DNA of 64,000 nucleotides, taken from contig NZ_JAUEPL010000029.1 in assembly GCF_030406405.1 (NCBI RefSeq), positions 1 to 64,000 of the forward strand. Reading direction: 5' to 3'. This document shows positions 53,017-61,799 of the stretch, in pieces. The translations under genes were made by a program, and so were the position numbers. Origin of the DNA: Streptomyces ficellus (GTDB taxonomy: Bacteria > Actinomycetota > Actinomycetes > Streptomycetales > Streptomycetaceae). The notes beneath the pieces were generated by a model. The model made no database searches and was not told the origin of the DNA. It saw nothing but the letters and a program-made list of their open reading frames with translations. Positions within the stretch are counted from its first letter, which is position 1. Every line of letters begins with the position of its first letter.

Positions 53017-55128
53017 TCACCGGTCCGCGACCGCCTCGATGCCGGGACGGCCGGACAGACCGTGGCCGCCGGAGGTGCCGGACACACCGTGGCCGCCGGA
53101 GACGCCGGGTACGCCCTGACCGCCCGGCGTGCCGGACAGGCCGGCGCTGTCCACCGGTCCGCTGACCCGGCCGGTCGTCGGCTTGAGGTCCGGGCGGCCG
53201 ACCGTGCACACGAGGGTGCGCATGCCGTCCTCCCACTGGGACTCCCACGGACGCCATCCGAACATCGCCAGGTCGGCTCCGGGTGCCCAGGCGGACTCGT
53301 ACCTGTTGGCGCAGAGCTTGTGCATCTTCTTCTCCACGTCCTTGAACTGCGTGGTCTGCGGCATCTTCACGAAGCCCACCACCTGGTCGGTGTGCGGCTC
53401 GGCGCAGTCGGTGAGCGGCGTGATGACGGTGTCGTCGTCCACCTCCTTGTAGAGCAGGCAGTCACCCATGGCCCAGGTGCTCACGGGCAGGTCGGCTCCT
53501 TCGTCGCGGAAGGTGCCTATCTCGCCCCCGAGAGCCGCCTTCTGCCCCACGACGAGGCATGCGGTGGCGCCCTCCGCGGCGTCGAAGCCCTCCTTCGTCG
53601 GCACGACGGCGTAGGACGCCGCCTCCGGCAGCGACTTCACGAGCGCGTCCGTCTGCCCGGAGCACCGGCCGGGCCCTTCCGTACGGGCGGCCTCCGCGTC
53701 CGCGCTGCGTTCGACCGCGATGACCTGGCCGTCCGGATCGTCCTCGCCGCAGTCGACGACGCCCAGGTTGGGCGGGGCGGCGAGCGGTGCGCCGGGCCAG
53801 ACGACGGAGACGCAGTCGCCCGCCTTCAGCGGGGCCAGCAGCCCTACGGATTCGCCGTATGGGTAGACCGGCCCGGTGGGCGTCGCCGTGGCCGAACCGC
53901 TCGGTGATGACGTCCCCTTGGCCGCCGGGTGCTTGGTGTCGTCGTCCCCGAGGAGCGCCACGACTGCCCAGGCGGCGCCGCCGAGCACCAGGACCACGGC
54001 GGCGACCATGGCGACGACGGCGGCGGACGGTTTGATGCGCCGCGGGGCGGGTGCGGGCTCGGGCGCGGGTGTGGCGTACGGGTTCCACGTCCCGTACGGC
54101 CCCGGCGCCGGTGCCGGTCCTGACCCCCCGGGCAGCGGGAGCGAGGCGTACGGCGAGGGCTCGGACGTCCCGTGCGGCGGCGTGGAGGGCGTGGCGGGGG
54201 CCGGGGGACCGCCCGGTTCCGGCCCGCCCGCGACCGGCGGCCCGAAGCCCGCCGCCGCGGTCCGCCGCGCCGCCTCCAGGCCGCGCGCCACTACCTCCGG
54301 AGCCGCCCGGCGCACCGGGTCCTTCAGCAGCAGCCCGTGCAGTACGGCGCCGAGTTCGGCGCCCGCCCGCACCGGAGGGGTCGGGTCCTCGGTGAGCAGC
54401 GCGGTCAGCGTGCCGTACTCGTCGGCCCGGTCGAACGGCCCTCGCCCCTCGACCGCGGCGTACAGCGTGGCGCCCAGCGAGAAGAGGTCCGCCGCCGGTG
54501 TCGGCGGTTCGCCCCGCGCGCGCTCCGGCGCCAGGTACCCCGGCGTACCGAGCACCCCGGCGGTGGCGGTCAGCCGCGGCTCGCCCGACTGCGGCTGGAG
54601 CGCGATGCCGTAGTCGGTCAGCAGCACCCGGCCGTACGGCGCGCCGGACGCATCGGGCGCGAGCAGGATGTTGGCCGGTTTCACGTCCCTGTGCAGGATT
54701 CCGATCCGGTGCCCGGCCGTGAGCGCGTCGAGCACGGCGAGCCCGACCCGGGCCGTCTCGGCAGGCGTCAGCGGCCCCGCCCGCCGGATCAGTGCCTGGA
54801 GGTCGACCGCTTCCGGTACGAACTCCATGACGATCCAGGGCAGTCCGTCGTGGACGACCACGTCGTGCACGGTGGCCACGTGCGGATGACCGCGCAGCCG
54901 TGCGGCGTACCGTGCCTCACTGCGGGCCCGGGCGATCCGCGCGGCCGGCTCGCCGTCGGCCATCGCCGTATCGGACATGGCGATCTCCTTGATGGAGACC
55001 TGGCACGCCAATTCCTCGTCGTACGCGAGCCACACGCGCCCCATACCGCCCGCGCCCAGCTTGCGCAGCAGCCGGTACCGGCCCGCGACGACCCTGTCTT
55101 CGCCCTGATCCGGCGTGTCTCCGGTCAT
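53017..55128 (-). CDS. Membrane Ser/Thr protein kinase (PknB-like)
   Basis: A 703-residue transmembrane kinase. The N-terminal catalytic domain (residues ~15-275) has the glycine loop KLGAGGMGRVWLA, Lys47 in SIKEI, the catalytic HRDVKPANIL, and DYG where most kinases have DFG. A Pro-rich linker leads to one helix (AVVAMVAAVVLVLGGAAWAVVALL), and an extracellular domain with several cysteines (SFRCSGQ-like GRCSGQTDALVKS; GDCLLYKEVDDD) resembling septum-formation-type modules. A Gly/Ser repeat tail ends the protein. GGAGG precedes ATG 55128. The target and ligand are unknown. Confidence 0.92.
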   Translation of the reverse strand: MTGDTPDQGEDRVVAGRYRLLRKLGAGGMGRVWLAYDEELACQVSIKEIAMSDTAMADGEPAARIARARSEARYAARLRGHPHVATVHDVVVHDGLPWIVMEFVPEAVDLQALIRRAGPLTPAETARVGLAVLDALTAGHRIGILHRDVKPANILLAPDASGAPYGRVLLTDYGIALQPQSGEPRLTATAGVLGTPGYLAPERARGEPPTPAADLFSLGATLYAAVEGRGPFDRADEYGTLTALLTEDPTPPVRAGAELGAVLHGLLLKDPVRRAAPEVVARGLEAARRTAAAGFGPPVAGGPEPGGPPAPATPSTPPHGTSEPSPYASLPLPGGSGPAPAPGPYGTWNPYATPAPEPAPAPRRIKPSAAVVAMVAAVVLVLGGAAWAVVALLGDDDTKHPAAKGTSSPSGSATATPTGPVYPYGESVGLLAPLKAGDCVSVVWPGAPLAAPPNLGVVDCGEDDPDGQVIAVERSADAEAARTEGPGRCSGQTDALVKSLPEAASYAVVPTKEGFDAAEGATACLVVGQKAALGGEIGTFRDEGADLPVSTWAMGDCLLYKEVDDDTVITPLTDCAEPHTDQVVGFVKMPQTTQFKDVEKKMHKLCANRYESAWAPGADLAMFGWRPWESQWEDGMRTLVCTVGRPDLKPTTGRVSGPVDSAGLSGTPGGQGVPGVSGGHGVSGTSGGHGLSGRPGIEAVADR

Positions 55129-55334
55129 GGCGCCTCCCCCCGAGACCGCGGCGTCTGTGCGACACCGCCCACGTACTGTCGACGGTAGCCGCGGGCACCC
55201 CTTACGCAGGAGCCCTTCCGCGGTCAAATACCGTCACTCCGGATTCCTCAAACACCCCCTCATCAGCCATGTCGTGCTGTCACAGCGCTTCGCACACCCG
55301 CTCGGACGGACAGACCCGGCGGCGGCCCCTTGGC

Positions 55335-56849
55335 TCATCCCGCCGTGGCCGGTTCCAGGAACCCTTCCTCCACCAGCAGCCGGATCGCCTGTGGCGTACG
55401 GTCACGCAACAGCACCGGGTCCTCACCCATCAACTGGGCGATGGCGTCCAGGATTCGTCCGGCGCTGAGCGTCCCGTCGCACACGCCCGCGAAGCCCGCC
55501 CCGACGGCGTCCACCTTGGTGGCGCGGCGCATCCCGCGGTTCTGCCGGAGCACCACATGCTCGGGGTCCTCCGCCCCCGGCAGCCCGACCTGCTCCTGCA
55601 CCACCTCGGGCGCGAGCACGAAGTGGTCGGCCAGCAGCGCCGCGTCGTCCCGCGACCGCAGGTAGTCCTGGCGCGCGAAGTGCGCGAGGACCGTCTCGCC
55701 GAGCGGCTGCTCAACCGGGTGCGGCCACTCCTCGATCACGATCGACGGCTCCTCGGCGCCGGACTTGCGCAGCGTGATCCAGCCGAAGCCGACCGCCTTG
55801 GTCCCGCGTGCCTCGAACTCGTCCAGCCACGCCTCGTACCGCGCCGCGTACCTCTCGGGGTCGTCGCGGTGGTCCCCGGCGTCCCGCAGCCACAACTCGG
55901 CGTACTGCGTGACGTCCTGCACCTCACGCTGCACGATCCAGGCATCGCACCCAGGCGGCACCCAGGACCGCAGCCGCTCCTGCCACTCCTCGCCCTCCAC
56001 GTGCTGCCAGTTGGCGAGGAACTGCGCGAACCCCCCGTCGTTCAGCCTCGCCCCGGCCTGCCGGACGAGCGTGCGGCACAGATCGTCTCCGCCCATCCCG
56101 CCGTCCCGGTAGGTCAGCCGGGCACCGGGCGAGATGACGAAGGGCGGGTTGGACACGATCAGGTCGAACGTCTCCGAATCCACCGGCTCGAACAGCGAAC
56201 CGGCGCGCAGGTCGGCCTCCGGCGCACCGGACAGCGCGAGCGTCAGCCGGGCGAAGTCCAGTGCCCGCGGGTTCAGGTCCGTCGCCGTCACCCGGGTGGC
56301 GTGCTGTGTGGCGTGCAGCGCCTGGATGCCGGAGCCGGTGCCGAGGTCCAGTGCCGAGGCGACGGGCGTACGGACCGTGATCCCGGCGAGCGTGGTGGAC
56401 GCCCCGCCCACGCCGAGAACCACGCCCTCGCCGCGGCCTCGCGCTCCGCTCGCCCCGCCCACGGCGCAGCCCAGGTCGGAGACGATGAACCAGTCCTGGC
56501 CCTCCGGCCCGCCGTACGGCCGTACGTCCACGGTGGCGCGGACCTCGCCGGCGTCCTCCCTCACCCACCCGTCGGCGAGCGCCTCTTCCAGCGGCAGGGC
56601 GGCGCGCGCCTGTTCGTACGTCACGGGCCGCTGGAGGAGGAAGAGGCGCACGAGCGTGTCGAGGGGGCCGTCCCCGCGCGTGGCGCGCAGAGCGGGCACC
56701 GTCTCGCTGCGGGCGAGCGCGGCGTACGCGGGTGCGCCGAGCAGCTCGAGCAGCCCGTCGGCGGTGAAGCCGATGGCGAGCAGGGCGTCGCGGAGGCGGG
56801 CGGCGCGATCGGGCACCGGGAGGCTGGCGGTAAGGCTGGTCGTACTCAC
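55335..56849 (-). CDS. Class I SAM-dependent methyltransferase
   Basis: A 504-residue protein with an N-terminal helical domain (~150 residues) and a Rossmann methyltransferase core. SAM motif I is LDLGTGSGIQALHA, motif II TATDLNPRALDFA, and the catalytic motif NPPF in IVSNPPFVISPG, as in enzymes that methylate amino groups of bases or glutamine. A C-terminal winged region follows. GTG 56849 (MSTTSLTAS) is chosen because a perfect RecA-independent damage promoter predicts transcription starting exactly there, giving a leaderless message; an upstream ATG lies inside that promoter. The substrate may be rRNA, DNA or protein; damage induction favours a nucleic-acid role but does not prove it. Confidence 0.87.
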   Translation of the reverse strand: MSTTSLTASLPVPDRAARLRDALLAIGFTADGLLELLGAPAYAALARSETVPALRATRGDGPLDTLVRLFLLQRPVTYEQARAALPLEEALADGWVREDAGEVRATVDVRPYGGPEGQDWFIVSDLGCAVGGASGARGRGEGVVLGVGGASTTLAGITVRTPVASALDLGTGSGIQALHATQHATRVTATDLNPRALDFARLTLALSGAPEADLRAGSLFEPVDSETFDLIVSNPPFVISPGARLTYRDGGMGGDDLCRTLVRQAGARLNDGGFAQFLANWQHVEGEEWQERLRSWVPPGCDAWIVQREVQDVTQYAELWLRDAGDHRDDPERYAARYEAWLDEFEARGTKAVGFGWITLRKSGAEEPSIVIEEWPHPVEQPLGETVLAHFARQDYLRSRDDAALLADHFVLAPEVVQEQVGLPGAEDPEHVVLRQNRGMRRATKVDAVGAGFAGVCDGTLSAGRILDAIAQLMGEDPVLLRDRTPQAIRLLVEEGFLEPATAG

Positions 56850-56855
56850 ATGCTC

Positions 56856-56878
56856 ATTGTGGCCGCCGCCACTGACAA
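56856..56878 (-). promoter_or_regulatory. RecA-independent (PafBC-type) DNA-damage promoter of methyltransferase
   Basis: On the minus strand TTGTCAGTG (56878-56870), an 8-base spacer and CACAAT (56861-56856) match the RecA-NDp pattern closely. Transcription would begin at about 56849, the first base of the GTG start, as at the polymerase gene at 22694. Confidence 0.78.
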
Positions 56879-56976
56879 TCAACGCGCGGCCCGGCCCCCT
56901 GCCGGGGACCGGGCCAAGGCTCGCAAGGAAAACGCGTACGAGTGCCTACGTGCGTTCGGGTACGGAGAAGCGGGCG

Positions 56977-57624
56977 CTAGCTCGCCGAGGCCGGCTTCGA
57001 GGCCGAAGCGGAAGCGGCGGGGGCGGAGGCGGAGGCGGCCGGTCCGGGCTTGGCGGGCGGGATGGTCGGCGACACCGACGCCTTGGCCTTCTGGCAGCCG
57101 GGCTGCTTGGCCATCGCCTGGCCGAGCTGGCCGGACTGCAGTTTGGCCAGCGCGTCCTGGTCCATCTTCTCGATCTTCTTCAGCCCGTCCGCCACGTTCT
57201 GCAGCCCATCGGCGAACTTCTGCTGGTCCCTCGGGTTGAGCGCGTCGACCTGCTTCTTCAGCGCCTCGTACGCCGCGGCCGTGGCGTTGAGCTCCTTGAC
57301 CGCGTCCTGCTGGAGCTTCTCGCCGTTGTCGACGGGCGGCACCCCGGCGTCCTGCACCGCCTTGGCGAGCGCCTTGTCGGCGTCGGCGATGTCCTGGAAG
57401 GCCTTGGAGTCGGCAGCCTGGATGTCCGCGGGCTTGCCGTCCGCCGCCGTCGAGATGATGGTCTGCTGGGCGTTGGCCCTCTTCTGGATCTGCGGCTGCG
57501 CCTGGTCGCAGACCTTCTTGGCCCAGGCGTCCACCTTGTTTTCACCGTCGTCTTCGCTGCAGCCCGACAGTGCGAGCACCAGTACCGCACCGCCGGACAG
57601 TGCGGCCGCAAGCTTCTTGTTCAC
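56977..57624 (-). CDS. Small secreted lipoprotein
   Basis: A 215-residue lipoprotein. The signal KLAAALSGGAVLVLALSGC ends in a clear lipobox (ALSGC). The mature protein is mostly helical and rich in Lys, Gln and Asp (VDAWAKKVCDQAQPQIQKRA; VNDQ-like helices), with a cysteine in PGCQKAKAS that may pair with the one in KKVCDQ, and a Pro/Ala/Ser tail. GGAAGGG precedes GTG 57624. It sits between the methyltransferase and hppA in the conserved bldG region. Function unknown. Confidence 0.82.
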   Translation of the reverse strand: MNKKLAAALSGGAVLVLALSGCSEDDGENKVDAWAKKVCDQAQPQIQKRANAQQTIISTAADGKPADIQAADSKAFQDIADADKALAKAVQDAGVPPVDNGEKLQQDAVKELNATAAAYEALKKQVDALNPRDQQKFADGLQNVADGLKKIEKMDQDALAKLQSGQLGQAMAKQPGCQKAKASVSPTIPPAKPGPAASASAPAASASASKPASAS

Positions 57625-57759
57625 CGGATTGGTCCCTTCCGAGGCTCTCGGCCCCGGAACATACACGCCAAGTGGGCGACATTCGCGTGTCGGGTGACCG
57701 TTCCGTACGCTTTTACAACCATTTGCACCAAGGGAGATAAGCCTCACGACCCTCGGCTC

Positions 57760-57798
57760 GACGGGCGGACGGAGCGTCTATGCGTCCGTCCGCCCGTC
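57760..57798 (-). terminator. Terminator after hppA
   Basis: Perfect 14-base arms (57760-57773 and 57785-57798) enclosing an 11-base loop, 14 bases beyond the hppA stop on the minus strand. Confidence 0.75.
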
Positions 57799-57811
57799 AC
57801 CCGATCGGGTG

Positions 57812-60202
57812 TTACAAGGCGGTCGCCTTGCTGGCGACCCGCCCGGCCGAGCTGTCCTCGTCGTCCCCCATGTCGACGGAACGCCGCTTGGACGCGTACA
57901 CCGCTCCGACGATGATGACGATCGCGACAGCCGCCACCACAGCCCGTACGCCCGCGCTGGCGTCGCCGCCGTAGCTGAACTGCACGACCGCGGGCGCGAT
58001 GAGCAGCGAGACCAGGTTCATCACCTTCAGCAGCGGGTTGATGGCCGGTCCCGCCGTGTCCTTGAAGGGGTCGCCGACCGTGTCGCCGATGACCGTCGCG
58101 GCATGCGCCTCGCTTCCCTTGCCGCCGTGGTGGCCGTCCTCGACCAGCTTCTTGGCGTTGTCCCAGGCACCTCCGGAGTTGGCGAGGAAGACGGCCATCA
58201 AGGTGCCGGTGCCGATGGCTCCGGCGAGGTACGAGCCGAGGGCGCCGACGCCCAGGGAGAAGCCGACGGCGATCGGGGCCATGACCGCGAGCAGGCCGGG
58301 GGTGGCCAGCTCGCGCAGCGCGTCCTTCGTACAGATGTCGACGACGCGCCCGTACTCCGGCTTCTCGCTGTAATCCATGATCCCGGGGTGCTCGCGGAAC
58401 TGCCGGCGCACCTCGTAGACCACCGATCCGGCCGACCGCGACACCGCGTTGATGGCCAGCCCGGAGAAGAGGAACACCACCGCGGCACCGAGGATCAGCC
58501 CGACGAGGTTGTTGGGCTGCGAGATGTCCATGGTCAGGTTCATCTCGGAGGCCCTGGCCCCCACCTCGCGTACGGCCGTGGCGATCGCGTCCCGGTAGGA
58601 ACCGAAGAGCGCGGCCGCCGCCAGGACCGCCGTGGCGATGGCGATGCCCTTGGTGATGGCCTTGGTGGTGTTGCCGACCGCGTCGAGGTCGGTGAGCACC
58701 TGGGCGCCGGCGCCCTGGACGTCGCCGGACATCTCGGCGATGCCCTGCGCGTTGTCGGAGACCGGTCCGAAGGTGTCCATCGCGACGATGACGCCGACGG
58801 TGGTGAGCAGGCCGGTGCCGGCCAGCGCCACCGCGAACAGCGCCAGCATGATCGACGTACCGCCGAGCAGGAACGCCCCGTACACCGACAGCCCGATGAG
58901 CAGGGCCGTGTAGACGGCGGACTCCAGGCCGACGGAGATGCCCGCGAGGACGACCGTGGCGGGGCCGGTCAGGGAGGACTTCCCGATGTCCCTGACCGGG
59001 CGGCGGCTGGTCTCGGTGAAGTAGCCGGTCAGTTGCTGGATCAGCGCGGCCAGCACGATGCCGATGGCGACGGCCACCAGCGCGAGGACGCGCGGGTCGC
59101 CGCCGTGCGTCGTGATGGCGGACTCGGTGACGCCTTCGAGTTCGGCGTACGAGGACGGCAGGTAGATGAAGACCGCGGCCGCCACGAGGGCGAGCGAGAT
59201 CACCGCGGAGATGAAGAACCCGCGGTTGATCGCGCTCATCCCACTGCGGTCGGCGCGCCGCGGGGCGACCGCGAAGATGCCGATCATCGCGGTGACCACG
59301 CCGATCGCCGGAACGATCAGTGGGAAGGCCAGTCCGTAGTCGCCGAACGCCGCCTTACCGAGGATGAGCGCCGCGACCAGCGTCACGGCGTACGACTCGA
59401 AGAGGTCGGCGGCCATGCCCGCGCAGTCGCCGACGTTGTCCCCGACGTTGTCGGCGATGGTGGCGGCGTTGCGCGGGTCGTCCTCGGGGATGCCCTGCTC
59501 CACCTTGCCGACGAGGTCGGCGCCGACGTCGGCGGCCTTGGTGAAGATGCCGCCGCCGACACGCATGAACATCGCGATGAGCGCGGCACCGAGACCGAAG
59601 CCCTCGAGCACCTTGGGGGCGTCGGCGGCATAGACCAGGACCACGCAGGAGGCACCGAGCAGGCCGAGGCCCACCGTGAACATGCCGACCACGCCGCCCG
59701 TACGAAAAGCGATCTTCATGGCCTTGTGCGACACGGCCGTCAGATCCTTTTGCGGCTCTCCGGGCGCCGGAGTGGCCTCACGCGCGGCCGCCGCCACGCG
59801 CACATTGGCGCGGACGGCCAGACGCATGCCGATGTATCCGGTGGCCGCCGAGAAAAGCGCCCCCACCAGGAAGAACAGTGATCGTCCCGCACGCTGTGAC
59901 CAGTCGTCCGCGGGCAGCAGCATGAGCAGGAAGAACACGACGACCGCGAAGATGCCGAGGGTCCGCAGCTGACGGGCCAGATAGGCATTCGCGCCTTCTT
60001 GTACGGCCGCCGCGATTTTCTTCATGGCGGCGGTGCCCTCACCGGCCGCCAGTACCTGGCGTACGAGCAGTTGGGCGACGACCAGGGCGGCCAGCGCCAC
60101 AGCCGCGATGACGACGACGATGATCCGGTTGTCGTCGGTGAGGACCGCGGCCGCGAGAGAAGTGGGGTGGTCGGACAGGTGTGGTGTGAAGAGCCCCGCC
60201 AT
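57812..60202 (-). CDS. hppA: K+-independent membrane H+-translocating pyrophosphatase
   Basis: A 796-residue membrane pump coupling pyrophosphate hydrolysis to proton export. About 16 helices are present. The substrate motifs are DVGADLVGKVEQGIPEDDPRN and DNVGDNVGDCAGMAADL. GNTTKAITKG carries Lys514, the residue diagnostic for K+-independent enzymes where K+-dependent ones have alanine. ATG 60202 follows GGAGGACGA. It is monocistronic, with an AT-rich promoter region upstream and a hairpin downstream. With soluble ppa at the left end, the organism can both waste and conserve the energy of pyrophosphate. Confidence 0.96.
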   Translation of the reverse strand: MAGLFTPHLSDHPTSLAAAVLTDDNRIIVVVIAAVALAALVVAQLLVRQVLAAGEGTAAMKKIAAAVQEGANAYLARQLRTLGIFAVVVFFLLMLLPADDWSQRAGRSLFFLVGALFSAATGYIGMRLAVRANVRVAAAAREATPAPGEPQKDLTAVSHKAMKIAFRTGGVVGMFTVGLGLLGASCVVLVYAADAPKVLEGFGLGAALIAMFMRVGGGIFTKAADVGADLVGKVEQGIPEDDPRNAATIADNVGDNVGDCAGMAADLFESYAVTLVAALILGKAAFGDYGLAFPLIVPAIGVVTAMIGIFAVAPRRADRSGMSAINRGFFISAVISLALVAAAVFIYLPSSYAELEGVTESAITTHGGDPRVLALVAVAIGIVLAALIQQLTGYFTETSRRPVRDIGKSSLTGPATVVLAGISVGLESAVYTALLIGLSVYGAFLLGGTSIMLALFAVALAGTGLLTTVGVIVAMDTFGPVSDNAQGIAEMSGDVQGAGAQVLTDLDAVGNTTKAITKGIAIATAVLAAAALFGSYRDAIATAVREVGARASEMNLTMDISQPNNLVGLILGAAVVFLFSGLAINAVSRSAGSVVYEVRRQFREHPGIMDYSEKPEYGRVVDICTKDALRELATPGLLAVMAPIAVGFSLGVGALGSYLAGAIGTGTLMAVFLANSGGAWDNAKKLVEDGHHGGKGSEAHAATVIGDTVGDPFKDTAGPAINPLLKVMNLVSLLIAPAVVQFSYGGDASAGVRAVVAAVAIVIIVGAVYASKRRSVDMGDDEDSSAGRVASKATAL

Positions 60203-60392
60203 TCGTCCTCCTTGACGTCAGAAGAGCTCAAGATGTGGACGGATTGTAGGGAGCAGAACCCGATCAAAACAGAGCGCCGTAGAACAGAATTGACCTTTGC
60301 TCGCCACTAGGCAAATGTTCGACGCAAGGAATCCACTCGAAAGTAGTAATGACCTAGAACCGTTGACACTTGGCGACGATCTAGGAAAAGCA
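60203..60392. promoter_or_regulatory. AT-rich promoter region of hppA
   Basis: About 190 bases without a gene, including the most AT-rich stretch of the right half, between hppA and the terminator of the anti-sigma gene. It must hold the hppA promoter, which I cannot pinpoint. Confidence 0.45.
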
Positions 60393-60419
60393 AAAAGGCC
60401 CTGCTCAGCAGGGCCTTTT
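60393..60419 (-). terminator. Strong terminator after the bldG-linked anti-sigma gene
   Basis: A 12-base stem (AAAAGGCCCTGC with GCAGGGCCTTTT) around a TCA loop; A/T runs on both sides make it bidirectional. It closes the minus-strand anti-sigma gene. Confidence 0.95.
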
Positions 60420-60436
60420 CATTCGCGGGACGGCGG

Positions 60437-60895
60437 TCAGGAGACTACCGCGGCCGGGTTCGTCGGCCAGGTCATTCGGATGACGCCGCCCGCCTTGCCG
60501 GCGGACACCTCGACGTCATCGACGAGCCCGGTGATGACCGCCAGGCCCATCTCGTCCTCGCCCTCCGCGTCGTCGAACTCCTCCGCGGGCGCCGAGCTGC
60601 GCTTGCCGGGCACCCCGGCGGCGTCGGCCGCGGCCACGCCCGCGCCCGGCACCTCGTCACCGACCTCGATCGAGAACGTCTTCTCCTCCTCGTTCAGCAC
60701 GACCCGGACCGGAGAAGTGACGTTATTGCTGCGGTGCAGCCCGACGGCGCGGGAGCACGCCTCACCGACGGCGAGCCTGACCTCGTCCAGCACGGCTTCG
60801 TCGACCCCGGCCCGGCGCGCCACGGCGGCCGCCACCAGACGGGCGGTCCTGACGTGCTCGGGCTGGGCGCTGAAGCGGAGTTCAACGGTGGCCAT
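60437..60895 (-). CDS. Anti-sigma-type ATP-binding protein partnering BldG (ApgA/orf3-like)
   Basis: A 152-residue GHKL protein of the RsbW type. The N-box appears as DEVRLAVGEACSRAVGLH and the G-box region as EDEMGLAVITGLVDDVEVS; an acidic insertion (APAEEFDDAEGEDE) separates them. In S. coelicolor the gene directly downstream of bldG encodes the BldG-binding anti-sigma protein (ApgA/orf3), and position and size match. It would phosphorylate or sequester BldG in the partner-switching cascade for differentiation and antibiotics. It lies 472 bases downstream of bldG. Confidence 0.88.
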   Translation of the reverse strand: MATVELRFSAQPEHVRTARLVAAAVARRAGVDEAVLDEVRLAVGEACSRAVGLHRSNNVTSPVRVVLNEEEKTFSIEVGDEVPGAGVAAADAAGVPGKRSSAPAEEFDDAEGEDEMGLAVITGLVDDVEVSAGKAGGVIRMTWPTNPAAVVS

Positions 60896-61367
60896 GCGGT
60901 CCCCCTCGGTCCCTACGAGCGTGCGTCCCAGAGGGCCGGGCTCGACGCCCGGCACCCTGCCTTCCTCCCGGAGCCTCCGGCGGCCCGGCCGAAGCGCCGC
61001 CGAAAGCCCGGCCCGAACCTCCGGCCGTGAGCCCCAGCCGGAACCCCGGCCATGAGGCCCAGCCATGAGGCCCGGCCCTGTGGCCCTCGGCCATGAGGCC
61101 CGACCTGCGGCCCGACCTGCGGCCCGGCCTGTGGCGCGGCCGAAGCGCCAACCGGTGCCGACCGGCGCTGACCGGCACCGACGGTGCGCCGACTGCGGCA
61201 TCGGTCGAGGCGCCGGCCGGGGCCGGTTTCCTCGCCACGATCCGCGATCGGCACGGCCCGACGCGCCCGGGCCTCCGTCCGGCACGCGGCCCGGACCTCG
61301 GTACAGCGCCGGACCGGCCGGAACTCGGCGCGACCGGCCTTGTCTCCGGCCCGGCCGACCGGCCTTC
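60896..61367. repeat. GC-rich imperfect repeat spacer between bldG and its anti-sigma gene
   Basis: About 470 bases with no convincing gene. The central part (61025-61200) is made of short repeats such as CCATGAGGCCC and GCGGCCCGACCT, which lack codon bias. The spacer is unusually long for an operon and may contain a promoter or attenuating structure for the downstream gene. Confidence 0.6.
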
Positions 61368-61721
61368 TCAGTCGGTCGCCGCGACGGCTTCCTCCACGGT
61401 GGTGTGGATCGGGAACACCTTGGTGAGACCGGTGATCCGGAAGATCTTGAGAATGCGCTCCTGGTTGCAGACCAGGCGCAGCGAGCCCTCATGCGCGCGG
61501 ACGCGCTTGAGGCCGCCCACGAGCACGCCGAGGCCGGTCGAGTCGAGGAAGTCCACGCCCTCCATGTCGACAACCAGGTGGTAGCTGCCGTCATTCACCA
61601 ACTCGACCAACTGCTCGCGCAGCTTGGGCGCGGTATACACATCAATCTCGCCACCGACCTCGACGACCGTACGGTCGCCGGCGGGGCCGGACACATTGCG
61701 AGTCGACAGGGACAGGTCCAC
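61368..61721 (-). CDS. bldG: Anti-anti-sigma factor BldG (STAS domain)
   Basis: A 117-residue SpoIIAA-like protein almost identical to S. coelicolor BldG, required for aerial growth and antibiotic production. The phosphorylatable serine is Ser61 in [11 protein letters not shown] (Ser57 in S. coelicolor; this copy has four extra residues, RNVSGPAGD, in the N-terminal loop). GTG 61721 has a good AGGATC-type purine context. It is divergent from the helicase gene and followed by the anti-sigma partner gene on the same strand. Confidence 0.96.
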   Translation of the reverse strand: MDLSLSTRNVSGPAGDRTVVEVGGEIDVYTAPKLREQLVELVNDGSYHLVVDMEGVDFLDSTGLGVLVGGLKRVRAHEGSLRLVCNQERILKIFRITGLTKVFPIHTTVEEAVAATD

Positions 61722-61799
61722 GGATCCTCCAGCACCTTGCTATCGAGCGGTCGCCCCTCCGATCTCCGGACGGAGCCTGGGGACGGATCGCCAGCCGCG

